The translations under genes were made by a program, and so were the position numbers. A model generated the notes under the pieces. It was not told the DNA's origin. It saw only the letters and a program-made list of their open reading frames with translations, and ran no database searches. DNA of 64,000 nucleotides from Boswellia sacra (lineage: Eukaryota > Streptophyta > Magnoliopsida > Sapindales > Burseraceae): positions 62,001 through 126,000 of the forward strand of contig SNVD02006880.1 in assembly GCA_013180625.2 (NCBI GenBank), given 5' to 3'. Below, one piece after another: positions 23,821-39,536 of the stretch. The stretch's first letter is position 1, and each line of letters opens with the position of its first letter.

Positions 23821-24436
23821 GAGTAATCAATATTGCCACCCCCAATGTTTGGACGAAGTAATACTCTTTTTTCAACCTTCGACGAAATCACATAAAGACA
23901 CCCAATCTTCAAATATTATTGGTCCATCCGTTAAATATATTATGGAAAAACAATTTTACCTTTATTTATATTATAAGATTTATTTTTTTATAAAGGATAA
24001 AAATTTTAAAAATGCCAACAAAGACTTGAAAAATTCATTTTCTTTAAGACGTTGTATAGAAAATGGTTTATATAGATGGTTTGTAAAAAAAATGATTTTT
24101 AAAAAATAAACATTAAAAAGAAATGGTTTATAAATAAATGAAAATAGTAACATAGATGGTTTTCTTTCTAATCTTTTTTTAATTTATATTTTTTAAAAAT
24201 TAAAATTAAAGAGAAAATGATTTGTAAAGAAACCGTTTAAAAAAATGGTTTGCAAATAAATTAATGTTTTTCAAAATTTTCTCCTTTATAAAAAGAAATA
24301 AATAACGAATTTTTATAGTATAAACGGGGATAAAACTATCTTTTTATAATATTTGACGGATAGATTAATAATATTTAAAAATTATAAGTCTTTATTTTAG
24401 TTTGTACAAACGTTAGAATAGCAATATTAATTACTC
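23821..24436. mobile_element. MITE-like element with long imperfect terminal inverted repeats
   Basis: The left end gagtaatcaatattgcca and the right end gcaatattaattactc are inverted repeats, and the match continues inward for roughly 100 bp with mismatches (aatattattggtccatccgtt against the complement of gacggatagattaataatatt). The interior is AT-rich with repeated aaatggttt(g/a)taaa words. The target duplication is not clear. No coding potential. Confidence 0.65.
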
Positions 24437-26264
24437 TTTATATTACCTGAGGTTGAGCATATTCAGAACTTCTTCATGTCTGTCCCTAGTCGAGAACAGC
24501 TTAAAAAATAGGGCCGGCCCGGCCAACAACGACGCCCGTACGAAAGATTTGTTCGAAACTCATTGCCAGGGATACTTCACAAAGCAGTCCAAAAAATTAA
24601 CTCTTCTACTTATTGAAACAACCCAATAAAATACAATTTAATTTGAATTCTAGCTTAAAAGAATAATTCTACTCGCGCATTAATTTATATAACCAATTTT
24701 TAGAATTTGATGTAGCCACTTTTCGTTAGATAGACAATTGCATCATATTATTTATTACAATTTCCTTTATTTTATTCATCCAATAATATACTATCATAAT
24801 GCCAGTATTGATATTTTAGTAAGATATATAAATCCTAGAAAATCTCTATAAATAGATACGTAAAGAGGCATGAAATATCAAAAGAATGTCTCATTTCCAT
24901 TTGAGAAGATCAGATCTCCTTCATGAATGTGCATTAATTGAAAAAAAGTAAAGCGTTATTTGGGCCACATCAACTGAAATCGGTTTATCTTACGAAATGA
25001 CCGATTGGGTGGTTTTCCAGAGGTGGCCTCTTTTCCCGTGGCACAGAAAAGATAGATGGTGGTGAAGGGTCTGTTGCTCAGCAAATGGGCTAAATATGTC
25101 TAGGATTTACTGAACATACAAATTACCACATGAATAAATTACATATGATGAGGCAAGGAATAAACACTATAAATATATGTTAAATCAATCTTTGGTCTTG
25201 TCGTAGTGTTCTCTTTATATATCTTCATTTGCTGATAAAAGAAAAATAAAAAGTCAAGCATGTGGTACAAAAATGTTGACTTGGATTCTCTCTTATCTTA
25301 TTTTTTCTAAACTTCAAAGATTTTATGACGCATATCGATTTAATCATTGAACGGTTCCTTAATACTCCCCAAAAGGCATAAATTTATCTTATGAAATTTA
25401 TGGCATTAATTTCTACACAATTCAAGAATGATAAATTTAGCAACCTATGTAAGGCGTATAAGAAAACTAAAACTTTGCCCGTATCTTATCTGACATCCAA
25501 TATCCGTGTGCTCCAGCGATGTGAAGAAAGAGATTGATTCACAACTTACTGGTAAAACCTGTAATATTTCATTATGTTGAATAGTCCTAGATGGGCTCGT
25601 ATAATACTTTTCCGTATTAGTGTTGTTTTTAGAACGTAAAAGCCATATCAATTCCTCAAATAAAATTAACAGAAAAGAGAAAAAAAAAATTGATCCCAAG
25701 AGGAGGAGTTCAATTGATATTTGTGACCAGAAAACAATATTAGATGTTGAATCTTCAATGGTTTGTGATACGCATATTGCTATTTCCTTTGTCAGATTGC
25801 TTTTCCTTAAAACATGTGAGAGCAACACTAATACTCGTTCTGGCTTTTGTCCTCTCACAAAATAAATTGCATGATACTTTCATTTCATTGTTTGTTTGAT
25901 TCTCACTTAATTATCACGATTTATGCATGAAGAGGTGAGTCATTAACGTGTTCTTTAGGTCTCACTAGATTTTTTTTTTATTTCATTTTTCAAGTTTGTC
26001 TTACGTTTGCATAGGAAATAATTGCTAACTTTTATTTTAAATTATAAGTATTGCTAATACATATATAATTCTATATCTTGCTTACAATCCGTCAAATTTC
26101 AATTCTTTTCTATCTTATTAGGGATTATCTTGAATTTTCTTGCAGTTTATATACCTCAAATCCAACCAAATAAGCATCGATACGTGCTGCAAAAGGTAGA
26201 AGATATATAGCATTCTTCTAGAACATAATATATATAGATACTCATCTCGAGGTGATGTTGTCAA
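24437..26264. other. unassigned intergenic DNA
   Basis: Around 24550-24720 there are faint matches to the A-unit 3' flank (ttcacaaagcagtccaaaaaattaactc and aagaataattctac), suggesting a decayed A-unit remnant. The rest is AT-rich. One minus-strand frame at 25445-25858 is listed separately. Confidence 0.45.
25445..25858 (-). CDS. hypothetical 137-codon reading frame
   Basis: The frame starts MRGQKPERVLVLLSH and has one strongly hydrophobic segment at residues about 49-71 (IELLLLGSIFFFSFLLILFE), so a single membrane span is possible. It has two Cys in the N- and C-terminal parts and no motif that I recognise. It has no paralogue in the window, no clear promoter, and an antisense frame of similar openness overlaps it, so a chance frame in unique DNA is at least as likely as a gene. 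Confidence 0.15.
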   Translation of the reverse strand: MRGQKPERVLVLLSHVLRKSNLTKEIAICVSQTIEDSTSNIVFWSQISIELLLLGSIFFFSFLLILFEELIWLLRSKNNTNTEKYYTSPSRTIQHNEILQVLPVSCESISFFTSLEHTDIGCQIRYGQSFSFLIRLT

Positions 26265-26451
26265 ATAAGATAAAATTCTAATTAAATTTTAATCGTATCA
26301 ACCAGGTAAGTCTGTATTTAAATTAATTAATAATACCAGACTAACTTATAATATTTTCTTTTGTCGGCATTTCAATGCCTTTTTGGTGGTTTTGATGGCT
26401 TATATGCGCATGCACTAGGATAATTAGTTAATTAGTGAGAAAAACTATTGA

Positions 26452-26582
26452 TTATTCATCAGTGAAGAACCCACCATCTTCTGACAATAAATTTCAATGC
26501 TGGAGTTGATCGAGTTCATAGTACTGTTGCTTCATATTGAGGGGCCATGTAATAGATGTTGATTTCTCCACTACAAAATAGA
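26452..26582 (-). pseudogene. relic of a GDSL B last exon
   Basis: Minus-strand translation gives the C-terminal end of a B-type protein ([11 protein letters not shown] stretch, then [12 protein letters not shown] and stop), with one in-frame stop and small changes. Upstream exons are missing. The same relic stands at 40347-40475 and 52067-52194, so it was there before the B units duplicated. Confidence 0.7.
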
Positions 26583-27432
26583 AGAATATATATATTCTCA
26601 TATAAATCATCACCCAAATTGGTTTTGATATTTTTAACCCCAACTATAATTATTTCATTTTCTGCTTTTTCTCTCTGTTACTTTTATTAATTCTTGCTCT
26701 TTCCTTTTTCCTCTCTTACGGCTTTCTCAGCATTCTTTCACTTATCTCACGGCATTTTCTTGTATAGAAACGCATGTTTTAAAGCCAAATTTTTGTACCA
26801 TTTATCAAACTTGTCTCATGCATTTCCCTTAAGCTAGCCCATGTGTTCGTTTCCTTCACTGAACAGTGAAGCTTAATCACTTGCACTTGAATGAAATGAT
26901 CACTAGGCCATAGTTAGTTAAACACGTACGTTGAACATTTTCTTAGCCAACAAAATTTATTAACGTGAGAGTAGTACAAGTCTCCCAATTCTGACTAATA
27001 TTTGTAACGATTTGACATTCATAAACTGCATAAAATGCGTCACTGAACCTATTATGCAGTTGTTTAATTGGTTTAATATCTTTCTTAATTATTTTTATTT
27101 ATTTAATAGGAAAGGATTGTATATTTTGAAGCTCCATTATTGGATAGGCTACTTATTCCCATTTTTACCACATCCATGAATGTGGTAGAAAGTAGAAGAT
27201 ATAGAGCAATCTACTACAACAATAAAAATATATAGAACTCATGTGGTTGATATTGTCAAATAATAGGAAATTCTAAACTTTCACAGTACCTACAAAGTGG
27301 GTACACGTTTAAATTTAATAATATCACAATATCTTTTAATTTTTTCGTTTATTTTTGCCAACATTTCAATGCATTTATTTTGGATGGTTTTGATGGGTTG
27401 CGTCGCTAGTTAATTATTGCGAAAATAACTAT
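26583..27432. other. B-unit spacer, no gene seen
   Basis: Paralogous to 40476-41458. Contains a long pyrimidine-rich tract on the plus strand (about 26650-26760) and AT-rich DNA leading to the B2 stop. No coding frame recognised. Confidence 0.6.
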
Positions 27433-28971
27433 CTATTCGGTGAAGAACCCACCACCTTCTGCAAAAAATTCAACACTAGATTCGAGTTCATAGAGTTGCT
27501 TCATGTTGAGAGGCCATGTAAACTTGGATTCTCCACTCCAAAGCAGGTCTGCTAGTATAGAATTGGCACGTTCAGTCTGATGACCTCCATCAAAAAATAC
27601 ATACTCATTAGGATCAGAGCACAATTCATATTCAACTGTAAGCCTTCCACAACCAGAGGCGCGATGCGAGCCAGTGCCACAACATGCAACATCCGACACA
27701 TTGAAACCTGAAAATTTAATGTATAACAATTGTTATTGTATAAACGGTAAAGATTAGGTGTAAGATTTTAGCGAAATTATGGCCTCCTTATTTAAGCAAT
27801 TATCGTACCATATGTTGCTGGTTGACTTATCATATCATTTAGTGCATTAAAGAAATCAAATATTAAGTAGTTGAATCCTGGTAACTGGCTTTGCAACTCC
27901 TTGGTTACATTACATAGAACATTATTGTGGAGGGTTGCTATTGCTTGCAGCTCTTCTACACAAGCTCCACCACTAAGGTTGTAACTTTGTTTCAACTCTG
28001 GTTGGCAACCCAACGGTCCAACATTCTGAAATGCAAATTTTCTTCCTCCTAGTTCATATATTTCCTTAAAAAAGACAGGAAAGAAAAAAATCATATTGGA
28101 GAACCTCAACGAGTAATTAATTAAATGAGTAATTGAGAGGATGATATGAGAGAAATCTACCTTAGTCACGTCTGTTAAATTGCCAATCACCATTTTGACA
28201 TAGTCTTGTTGCTCTGATTCGGTAATATTGGAATTACTATTGATAAATACCAAATAGTCAACGCCTCCAAAGCTAGACAATTAAATTGCATCCGTTAGTA
28301 TCTTTTGCGCCTCTGCATCACCAAGTTGCTGCTTCAACAAATTGGCCACCTCCTTCAAATAGCCTAATTGTATTCGGAGGTTAAGCTGTAAAAAAATCAT
28401 AACATAGTCGACCTATTGTTGTATAGAAATAATTACTCCAAGTAACCGGCTCCAGTAATAGAAATATATTCCAGGGTGAACTAAAAATATGCAAATTGAC
28501 ATACCGTATCTGGATTAGTTTCAACAAGAACGCCAGCTCCAGCACTTGCAAAACTGGCTCCATTGCTGAAATTATGACTTCCAGGTTGCAAGTATGGTGC
28601 CCACAGTGGCAGGGTTGAATACATTGCTGCATTTATTATATCAAAAAGTTGTTTGATATTATATATATATAAAGATGTTTAATAAGAATGAAAAATATTG
28701 TCATAATTATACCTGCAAAGTCGGGGATGTTACGGCCATCGCAGAATCTTCCGGTCGGATATCTGAAGAAGGTCTCTCCGTATGGTGGAAAATTTGCCTT
28801 GCCGTCGATGCTAATATTAAGATAGTTATTGTTTCCAGGATCCTAGACTGAATCTCCAAAGACAAATATGGCAACTTGCCCTGACTCAGCATGCAGGGAG
28901 CTTGTTGGGACAAGAAGCAGGCTTGAAAAGAAAAGCAAGCCAAAGAGATGAATGCTCAAAGCGGACAACAT
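27433..28971 (-). pseudogene. GDSL esterase/lipase B2, full length with two nonsense codons
   Basis: Exon layout is exactly that of B4: 28713-28971, 28505-28626, 28161-28385, 27809-28064, 27433-27707, with all GT-AG sites kept. Block I reads GDSV-stop-DPGNNN (Tyr43 codon TAC to TAG) and exon 3 has TAA for Tyr162 just before block III. Block V is FFDGGHQTER, with Gln after the catalytic His instead of Pro, a change shared with B6. The rest is clean, so inactivation looks recent. Read-through or assembly error cannot be excluded from sequence alone. Confidence 0.88.
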
Positions 28972-29745
28972 TTTTCCTAGTTTTGATTTGAAGGCGATTG
29001 GGTTCTTTTCGGCGACGAGATCAGATCATATCAAGAATGGAAGAGGAGATCAATGTCCGTATTTGGCACGTGGAACACCTAACAATCATTGGCTAGCTAA
29101 CTTGTTAAATAATATTAGATACGACTAGCAAATATACCATGTGACTAAGACTGACTATAAAACAATAACAATATTATAATTTCAAACTTTTTATAAAACT
29201 AGTGTGCGTATAAAAAATAGTACTTTTTGTATACCAGATATGCAGCGTCTATGATCCATATTATAGCTATATTTTATATTTCAAACGTACTATTACACAT
29301 ACATACATAACAGCACGCTCAAGAGTGCTTGATAAGTGACATAAACTACTATTATGCGGTTAAGGATAACGAAGTACGGAACGATTGAGCATAAGCTTAA
29401 AGTACAGAGAAGAGTGACAGCAACAAATTCCCATAAATTTATCGCTGAATTTTTCTGTCATAATCTTCAAAATGTGTCTTCGTCTAGTTCGTTATATAGC
29501 TTTTAATCGCTGTTTATAGGGACCTTATGTCGACTGCTATTTCAGATTGAAAGCAATGGATGATGACGATGGGTTTTCATTTTTGGTATGTGAAAATCAT
29601 TTAGCTGTAGTCAGAAGTGACATCCAACTAACAATCCCTGTTGACTAACCAGTAAATTAATAATTTAGATAGGATGTTCTCAGTTCTGTCAAATTAAATT
29701 ATTTGTCGTTGACTGTCAGACGAAAACTAGAGCTCTATTGCATAT

Positions 29746-29792
29746 GCAAAGAAAAGCAAGGCAGAGAGATGTGTGCTCAAAGCAGACAACAT
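29746..29792 (-). pseudogene. relic of a GDSL B first exon (signal peptide start)
   Basis: From ATG 29792 the minus strand reads MLSALSTHLSALLFFA before losing similarity and stopping. It matches the start of B-type genes ([16 protein letters not shown]), and the flank upstream (aaggcgattgggtctcttcgg) is the same as upstream of B2, B4 and B6. Copies occur at about 43748-43795 and 56355-56402. It marks the 5' end of a further GDSL copy whose body was lost. Confidence 0.7.
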
Positions 29793-30417
29793 TTTTCCTT
29801 TTTTGATTTGAAGGCGATTGGGTCTCTTCGGGCTCGAGAGATCACGTTAAGAATAATGGAAGAGACCACACGATCAACTTGCCCATTTGGCATGGGGAAT
29901 ACCTAACAATCATTGACTAGAGTCTAGTGGCAAAGGCAAGAGTGCATCAACTGTATAAGTGCAGCCGCTGCTTTTAAGGAAAGGAGGGTGAAAAAGTTAT
30001 AAACACAATTATACAACTCTTAAGTCATCTTCCAAATAAACCAATTGTATGCTTGCAAACCATTATATATACATTAATTAGATACATTATTAATTGAAAA
30101 GAGGCTTGAAATCATATAAGATATATAGGAGAAAAATGTGCGCACACCAATTATGATGGGCACACATAATGACTCCATGTTGATTAAATAATTAAGGTTA
30201 ATGAATAGTATCACTTACCTTGGATTTACATATCAAAATCGTCACAATGTGTCTTGGTCAAGTTCGTCGATCATTGTCTATAGTGACATTATGTACAACA
30301 ACTATTAAGATTTAAAGGGATGGATAATGACGACGGGCTTCCACACTTTAATTTGGAAAATGAAAATCATTTCATGATTTCTTCAACTCGATGATGTTAA
30401 ACGTCATGTTAGCTATA

Positions 30418-30602
30418 AGAGCAATACTATTATTATAAACTTTCTCGTACAAACAGATGTATCGTAATTTGATTGGAAGAGTAATATTTAAATTTTAATC
30501 ATGTTAATTATCATAAATGATATGACAATCACTCAATAACACCACATATGTTTGTATAGTTAAAATTGTATTGATAGTTTGTAAGAGTAGCACTATTTTT
30601 AA
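30418..30602. mobile_element. MITE-like element, old, in all B units
   Basis: About 185 bp from agagcaatactattattataaac to atagtttgtaagagtagcact, with partly complementary ends. Counterparts are at about 44428-44615 and 57012-57200. The ends resemble the MITE at 38565-38750, suggesting one family. Confidence 0.5.
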
Positions 30603-31439
30603 CTGTAACCCAAAGTACATATGTCCAGCTAACAATGCCTGATGACTAGCTGATCAATGACCTAATTAGCTAGGTAGGATGTTGGTCAAGTTTGTCATAT
30701 TAAATTATTTCTGTGTGGCATAAACAGTGGTGTAGCCAAAACATTTTTAAAAAGTTTTGTGAACCTCAAAAGCCTTAGGAGATTTTATTTATTAAAAGAG
30801 AAAAAAATAAACATGATTAGAGAACATATTAAACTTTACTATTTAAAATATCTAGAAAAGAACGAAAATCATAATCTTCATATTTGTTTAGTTGTTTTAA
30901 TATAAAGAAAAAGTTTAGATAACAATTAAATATAAAATCAAAATATAAAATACGCGATAAAAACTAATTTTGAAAAGAGAAAAAAATAAGGCAGAGAGAA
31001 ATTGCTATATGATAAATGAAAATAAAAGAAAGTCTACATTTTGAGAGACATATGAAGTGTGGGGAGTTATAGGTATATATAAGCTGGATTGGAGGAAATT
31101 ATTGTTCTAATGAAACTTTTTATAGTCGAGATTGGATGAAAAGAGGAAATTAATTAATAAAAATTAATTGCAAGGGAGGATTCAATTATTTTTGGGTAAG
31201 TTTTTGTAAGATGAGAGAAAATTAGAAAATAAGAAAATCTAATTAATATAACATAAAAATTTTGATACGATTTATCCTGAAAAAGAGTGTAGAATTATGG
31301 AATTAAAATTTATATATAACTTTATTTTCAGAATTTTTCCACTTAAATCACATCCTATGCTAAGGATTTTTTTTATTTGTTGTTGTTTTTTTTTAAATCT
31401 CAGAGGTCAATTGCCCGCACTACCAGAAAATTGATCATA

Positions 31440-31640
31440 TTTGGCGGTCTTTGACCGTCAAATATGTATATATTTGGCGGTCTTAAAAGCGCCACCAATG
31501 GCACCGCCAAATATAATCAATTTGACTATATTTGGCGGTCGGTCAAAGTGTCAAATATGCATCTGACTATACTTGGCGGTCAATAAGTTTAAAAATTAAA
31601 AAAATATATATACTTGGCGGTTTTTGACCACCAAGTATAA
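31440..31640. repeat. CACTA subterminal repeats
   Basis: At least six copies of a tatttggcggtc/gaccgccaaata motif in both orientations, typical of the subterminal regions where CACTA transposase binds. Confidence 0.75.
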
Positions 31641-32070
31641 TAGTTTTAAAAATTAAAAAAAATATACTCCATATAATCATGCATTCAACTATAAATTGAC
31701 AAAAAAGAGGTCCCAAACATATCAACTTCCAGGTTGAGATAAAGCACCAGCAGAAAAAAGTGGTCGTAGCAAGCTTTAAAATTCAACTATAAATTGACAA
31801 TATATATACTCCACATAATCATACAGAAGATAGAACGAAACTGTTTCACAGTAGCCTTTTTTCTTGTACTAATAGCCATAAATTGCCAAACGAGATCTAA
31901 GATTCCAATAGGAGGCAAATAGGGGTCATAAACTAAATTTCTCTATTTCAGGTGACAAGATGCAGTGGCTTAGTCCAATGCAATGACAGAGTATATACCT
32001 GAGAAGAAAATTGATCATGGAGATTTTGTTCATCAGTTATTGTACGATATCTCTCATGTGATACCCTTCA

Positions 32071-32329
32071 TCTCCCACTCCTATCACTCTGTTGCCATGC
32101 TAATGCAGGCAATGGCCTTGGATGTTTAGAGGAGTAACTTTCAGCTACCAATGGCTTTCCATATGGAGGATGCCTTCCGGTAATTGAACCCCAGGTCTCA
32201 AAAAGAGCAAACCACAAGCCTGAATTCTCAACTAACCCCTTGCTCAAAAAATCACCATTAAAAAATGATGCTAAAACTCCAATAATCGTAAAATCTATAT
32301 CTTTAAACCTATAATGTGGTTTATCGAAC
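32071..32329 (-). pseudogene. captured exon(s) of an unrecognised plant gene
   Basis: Immediately after the thymidylate synthase stop, the minus strand opens for about 86 codons from FDKPHYRFKDIDFTIIGV, through LWFALFETWGSITGRHPPYG and LPALAWQQSDRSGR, to a stop at 32068-32070. The next frame segment goes on as SHERYRTITDEQNLHDQFSS and then meets a possible donor GTATATAC. Composition is protein-like, and a ctcctttttag acceptor-like sequence precedes it. I do not recognise the family. It may also be a 3' exon of the captured locus itself. Confidence 0.45.
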
Positions 32330-32342
32330 CTAAAAAGGAGCT

Positions 32343-34820
<2,478 letters not shown>

Positions 34821-34897
34821 CACACCTATTGTAAATCCAACACGAAGAAAGTGTTGAGTACCATGGCTGAAATGCAGACGAATCAATTGAGCACACC

Positions 34898-35040
34898 TTG
34901 TGAGGAATACTGTTGTTGATATCCAAAAGCCTTTTTTGAGGTTGCAACATCTATACGTATGGGCCTACTTGAACACAGCATTCATTTCGGACATGGCCCT
35001 TGACCTCTCATTTTCATCAGCAAACCTCACAAAACCACTT
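34898..35040 (-). pseudogene. captured RRM fragment, RBP45/RBP47-type RNA-binding protein
   Basis: Minus-strand reading gives SGFVRFADENERSRAMSEMN (the RNP1 end of an RRM and its second helix), then, after a small frame-changing deletion, SRPIRIDVATSKKAFGYQQQ and YSSQ, which is the linker following RRM2 in plant RBP45/47 proteins. A GT follows (caag|gtgtgc). Only this part of the gene is present. It lies upstream of the TS exons in the same orientation, so one transcript could cross both. Confidence 0.75.
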
Positions 35041-37000
35041 CCAGTTCAAAATGACTAATCATCAGCCAGAAATTGATGAACTAGCTGCAAGTCAGATCAC
35101 CAAAAGCTGAAATCAAATATATTAACCACTTATTCCAGTTCAAAAACCAAAGTCTCTTTAAGTTGAGATGTAGAAGTGTCTTTTGCACAACCGATATGCA
35201 TGTTTTCATAAAAAGTTCTACTAGATTAATCAGGTCTCAATTAGACATGTATCACAAGATGAGAACACAATATTCAAATTGTAAAGTATTAGGAATATTT
35301 ATTTAATGGATACAAAATGTTTAAAACACCATTATCATATTCACTTGTATATTCATTAAGAATGGTTTATAACAATTATTGATGCTTTAAATCAAATCAT
35401 AATAAACAAAATTAAGACCAAAGAATCAGGTTATCAATTTTATAACCATAAACACAGAAATCAGTAAAGAGATTTCGAGGCTATTCCAAAAGTATTTGTA
35501 ACCTCTAGCCCATATTCCAAACAAAATAACAACAGGAATTAAGCTGGCCTATCAATATGAATAAATTAAACAACGAACTTAATCAAACAATTAATAAGTT
35601 CATCTTGTCCAAGAACGTCAAGAACACATCCATAAGTTGTTCACTGCAGATGCAAAATAGAGTAAACAGCAGTTGCCAACCAACAGCAAACAGCAAAATG
35701 GCATAGACTTACAGCAGACAGCAGTAGAAAAATACATAACATATTAAACTACTCCTTCACTTGGTCTAGTTCTTAAGTGCAGCTCCAGCCCTCCACCTGG
35801 CCTAGAGAACTCCCAACTGCTTCACTGCTCTCATAGCTTCTGCACTAAGCTACTGTACACAAGCTTTCTCTATACTCTTACGTTTCTGCTGCTTTTACAA
35901 CCTCTATGGCTCATATGTTTTTCCACCTGGTCTACGGCTTATTTGGACCCAAGTGTGCTCAAATTTGTTGCTGCTCATTTACGGCTCATTAATCTTCCAA
36001 CAGGGCATTTTGGCTAGGACTAGTCATATTCATCACTAAATTTTTCCTTAATGTATCTGCAATCAAAGTCAAATTCATGATGTTACATCTCCATGCCACA
36101 AATTCAATCAAGTAGAAAACTTTGTCAATGTTTAAGTTGTCTGCTTTTGTTTTAGTGTTATCCAGAAAGATAAAAAAATATATAAGCATGATCCAATTTT
36201 ATTAAACGATCATATACGAAAAGAATTTAAAAAAAATTTCCCTTTGAAGACTTTTTTCCACTATAGGCCTCACAATACTAGAGTACTTGGTCAAGATGTA
36301 TTTAATATCCATTACTTAGAAAGAATGGCATACAAAAGCTGACTTTAAAAGTTGGCTTCTATCCAAAGCAGCATCCTAGATTAATAATTATTTATATATC
36401 CATCTTTGAAAGCAGGGGATTTTTGAATGCACCTAATCCCAATTTTACCAACAAGCCACAGAAGTTCAATTGCAATCTATTGCATCTGTCAAATGTACTA
36501 TCACTCTGCCCAATATGATCACTATTAAGAAAAACAAAACAGAGAAATGAACATTCCAAGACCTGATACCAATTTCTTTGCTTAAACTACGTAGACTCGC
36601 ACACACAAGACTACAAAACGAACTTCATTTCTAATTTCAGTTGATTCGAAATAGCCAAACAAACCCAAACATATATTGAGAAGCACAAAAGAAATAGCTA
36701 AAATTCTCTCTCTTCCAATCTGGACAACAAGCCATATGGAAGAGCAACTTAACACGGAATATCGTAAAATAAATAAATAAATAAAATAGCTCAAACAGCA
36801 AGCATTGTAAAGAAAAAGTGAATTTATTGAACCAGTTGTCCAAAACCTTGATCGAATTCAATTAGATCTCTGCAACAAAACGAAATCTGATAAATATAAT
36901 GAAAAGATGAAAAAGTACGTACCGACATGGCGCGCGAAGCTTGGGAGAAGAAGATTTAAAGCTGATGCTAATCCAAAGTTCAAATGAATGGAGAGCAAAG
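35041..37000. other. CACTA element 1 interior, no gene recognised
   Basis: AT-rich, intron- or UTR-like DNA. From about 35640 to 36003 the minus strand begins tgttggaagattaatgag and might be a solo LTR, but no matching flanking duplication was found. No coding frame stands out. Confidence 0.4.
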
Positions 37001-37009
37001 AGAAGAGAG

Positions 37010-38260
<1,251 letters not shown>

Positions 38261-38564
38261 CCGGCCAAGCCCCTAATAATTTCCTTGTGTATCCATCATA
38301 TTAAGTTCTCAGGTATTCCCTAATAATTGGTAAATCCATCATCATTTTATTAATTTATATCATTGTGCATATCCTTTTGCACATATGCAAATCTGGCAGT
38401 GTCGAAAAACTAAAATAAATTCTTTAAATTGTTGAGATGCAATTTGGGGAAAATAAAAATTGGCTTTTCTGATCGATGATCTCTTTTTATTAGGATTGAT
38501 AATTATATATGCCAATCGTCAAAAATATTAGTAAAAATTCCAAAGTAGTAAATATGGGTATTAT

Positions 38565-38755
38565 TATTCTTACAAATTATCTATACAAACTTATTTATAC
38601 AAATTGATGCCTCATGATTTGATTGAATGATTGATTTTTAAATTTTAATTAGATTAATTAATGTCGATGATGTTGCAATCATTTAATAATGCCACAAATA
38701 GGTTTATATAAGTGAGTTTATATAGATAGTTTATAAAAGTAGCACCACTCAATAA
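38565..38755. mobile_element. MITE-like element in all B units
   Basis: From attcttacaaattatctata to tagtttataaaagtagcacc, with partly inverted ends (taaattatc/gatagttta). Counterparts are at about 49718-49900 and 59240-59425. The copy in unit II has CACTA element 2 inserted at its left edge. Confidence 0.5.
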
Positions 38756-38858
38756 TATACATGCAAAGTGCATAACAATTACTCAAGGGAATTTTTAACT
38801 AAAACAAGATATATCAAAAAGTACTCAATTATTGTCTCCTATAACATAACAACACTAA

Positions 38859-39176
38859 GGGCTTGTTTGTTTCGCCTTCTCTAAGTAGAGTTTATTAGAG
38901 TAAAGCTTGTAAAAATATATCTTTTATTAAAAAAAATTTGATGATTGTTTGGTCGGATAAATATAAAAGTACTTATTGATATTAAATTATGAAAACTATT
39001 TTTTTAGAAATGAATGATAAGATAAATATTTTAAAATATGGTAAGGGCATATTTGATATTTTACAACTTAAATATGATAAAAAAGAGCTTTTTCCCAAGA
39101 ACTTCAATTTTAAAAAAGATTTTGGCATTAGAAAGGTTCGTTTGACTAGTAGAGAAGTCGAAACAAACGATCTCTA
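38859..39176. mobile_element. MITE, about 318 bp, with gtttgtttcg ends
   Basis: Left gtttgtttcgccttctct (38865-38882) and right agagaagtcgaaacaaac (39153-39170) are inverted repeats with one mismatch. Copies stand at the same place in units II (about 50010-50328) and III (about 59532-59846). A 62-codon frame inside is open in two copies but broken in the third, and is not called a gene. Confidence 0.7.
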
Positions 39177-39536
39177 AATCTTGATAATCATTGGTTTCTT
39201 GCTAGCTTTAGGTGAGGATTATTGTTAGAGAAATTAATTTTTAAAATCTAGAAATCTAAGTACATTTGATTATGATTATCCTTCGTTTTCGTTCTTGTTA
39301 CTCCATCCAGCCAAAGATAGCTGTAATAAGCATCCATGAACCCCGTAGAAAGAACACAAGATATATAGCATTCTACTAACAACAGTGAAAAACAGAAAAT
39401 CATGTAGTTGATTGTGGTCAAATAGTATTAAATTCTAAACTTTAATGGTATCAACCAGGTAGGCACGCGTTTAGTTAATAATTAAGATCGCAATATCTCA
39501 TAATATTTTCTTTCGAAAACTATCTATTCATCCGTG

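Larger units (their letters stand above)
28972..31417. other. 5' flank of GDSL B2, holding relics and a MITE
   Basis: Aligns to 43012-45420 and 55572-58950. It includes the proximal flank of B2, an exon-1 relic (29746-29792), a MITE (30418-30600) and a T-rich tract just before the CACTA insertion. No intact coding frame was seen. Confidence 0.6.

Noticed and set aside
35640..36003. Possible solo LTR on the minus strand inside CACTA element 1
   Set aside because: tgttggaagatt...tgaaca has LTR-like ends, but no 5-bp duplication was found and no second copy is in the window.
38989..39177. 62-codon frame in the MITE, also at 50141-50329
   Set aside because: It lies inside a short inverted-repeat element and is broken in the third copy (about 59670-59830).
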